From Clostridiales bacterium (GTDB lineage Bacteria; Bacillota; Clostridia; Oscillospirales; Ruminococcaceae): 5,975 nt of DNA. The stretch is taken from positions 1-5,975 of the forward strand of contig JAQXIB010000291.1 in NCBI GenBank assembly GCA_029007575.1, written 5' to 3'. A model generated the notes under the pieces. That model worked only from the letters and a program-made list of their open reading frames with translations. It made no database searches and was not told the DNA's origin. The position numbers were made by a program, and so were the translations under genes. Positions within the stretch are counted from its first letter, which is position 1. Each line of letters opens with the position of its first letter. Of this stretch, positions 5,896 to 5,975 are shown piece by piece.

Positions 5896-5975
5896 CCAGA
5901 CTGTCGAAAAACTATAAGTTACAGCCCCTTTTAATGGAGAAACCGAGGACATGTGCATCGGTTTCGACTTCGACA
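5896..5975. repeat. Nested inverted repeats at the right edge, no gene seen
   Basis: GAAACCGA (5939-5946) and TCGGTTTC (5958-5965) form a perfect 8-bp stem. An outer pair, TGTCGAA (5902-5908) and TTCGACA (5969-5975), encloses it and touches the window edge. CTGT (5901-5904) can alternatively pair with ACAG (5921-5924). No coding region with a ribosome site is visible. This may be the end of a mobile or dispersed repeat, or the 3' untranslated structure of a gene to the right; the truncated window prevents a decision. Confidence 0.4.

Noticed and set aside
5806..5958. 50-codon minus-strand frame beginning MHMSSVSPLKG with a hydrophobic C-terminal half
   Set aside because: It has no ribosome site, reads through the terminator-like hairpin and overlaps the repeat region; its openness is better explained by chance or by the repeat.

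Overview
This window looks like ordinary chromosomal DNA from an anaerobic Bacillota, most likely a gut-type Clostridia. The reasons are an oxygen-sensitive pyruvate formate-lyase activase, a class I (4Fe-4S) fumarase subunit, GAAAGGA-type ribosome binding sites, short intergenic gaps, and an HtrA protease with a long cytoplasmic tail and one membrane segment, as in Gram-positive bacteria. No species can be assigned by reading alone.

Left part (1-2460, + strand): pflA begins almost at the window edge and ends at a short hairpin with a T-run. A 170-bp intergenic region follows. It carries TTTTCA-type direct repeats spaced 22 and 11 bp apart, and a 9-bp inverted repeat that brackets a -10-like box. 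The next gene is a membrane-anchored HtrA/DegP-family serine protease with an intact catalytic triad and one PDZ domain. The spacing and sequence of the direct repeats resemble binding sites of an OmpR-class response regulator of the CssR kind, which controls htrA genes in Bacillus.

Middle and right part (2405-5819, - strand): a probable three-gene operon reads right to left. It contains nagA (N-acetylglucosamine-6-phosphate deacetylase), an amidohydrolase of unknown substrate, and the alpha subunit of a class I fumarase/L(+)-tartrate dehydratase. A good sigma-A-type promoter (TTGCAA, 17 bp, TAAAAT) lies upstream of nagA. The operon ends at a strong hairpin shared with the convergent htrA gene. 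Between nagA and the amidohydrolase are two back-to-back perfect palindromes without a T-run. The fumarase beta subunit, normally adjacent, is absent from the window, and so is nagB.

Right edge (5820-5975): no convincing gene. It holds a minus-strand terminator-like hairpin, probably ending a gene beyond the window, and nested inverted repeats that run into the edge and may be part of a dispersed repeat or element end.

I see no clearly new multi-gene system. The points most worth checking are the htrA control region, the alpha-only fumarase in an amino-sugar operon, the tandem palindromes and the right-edge repeat.
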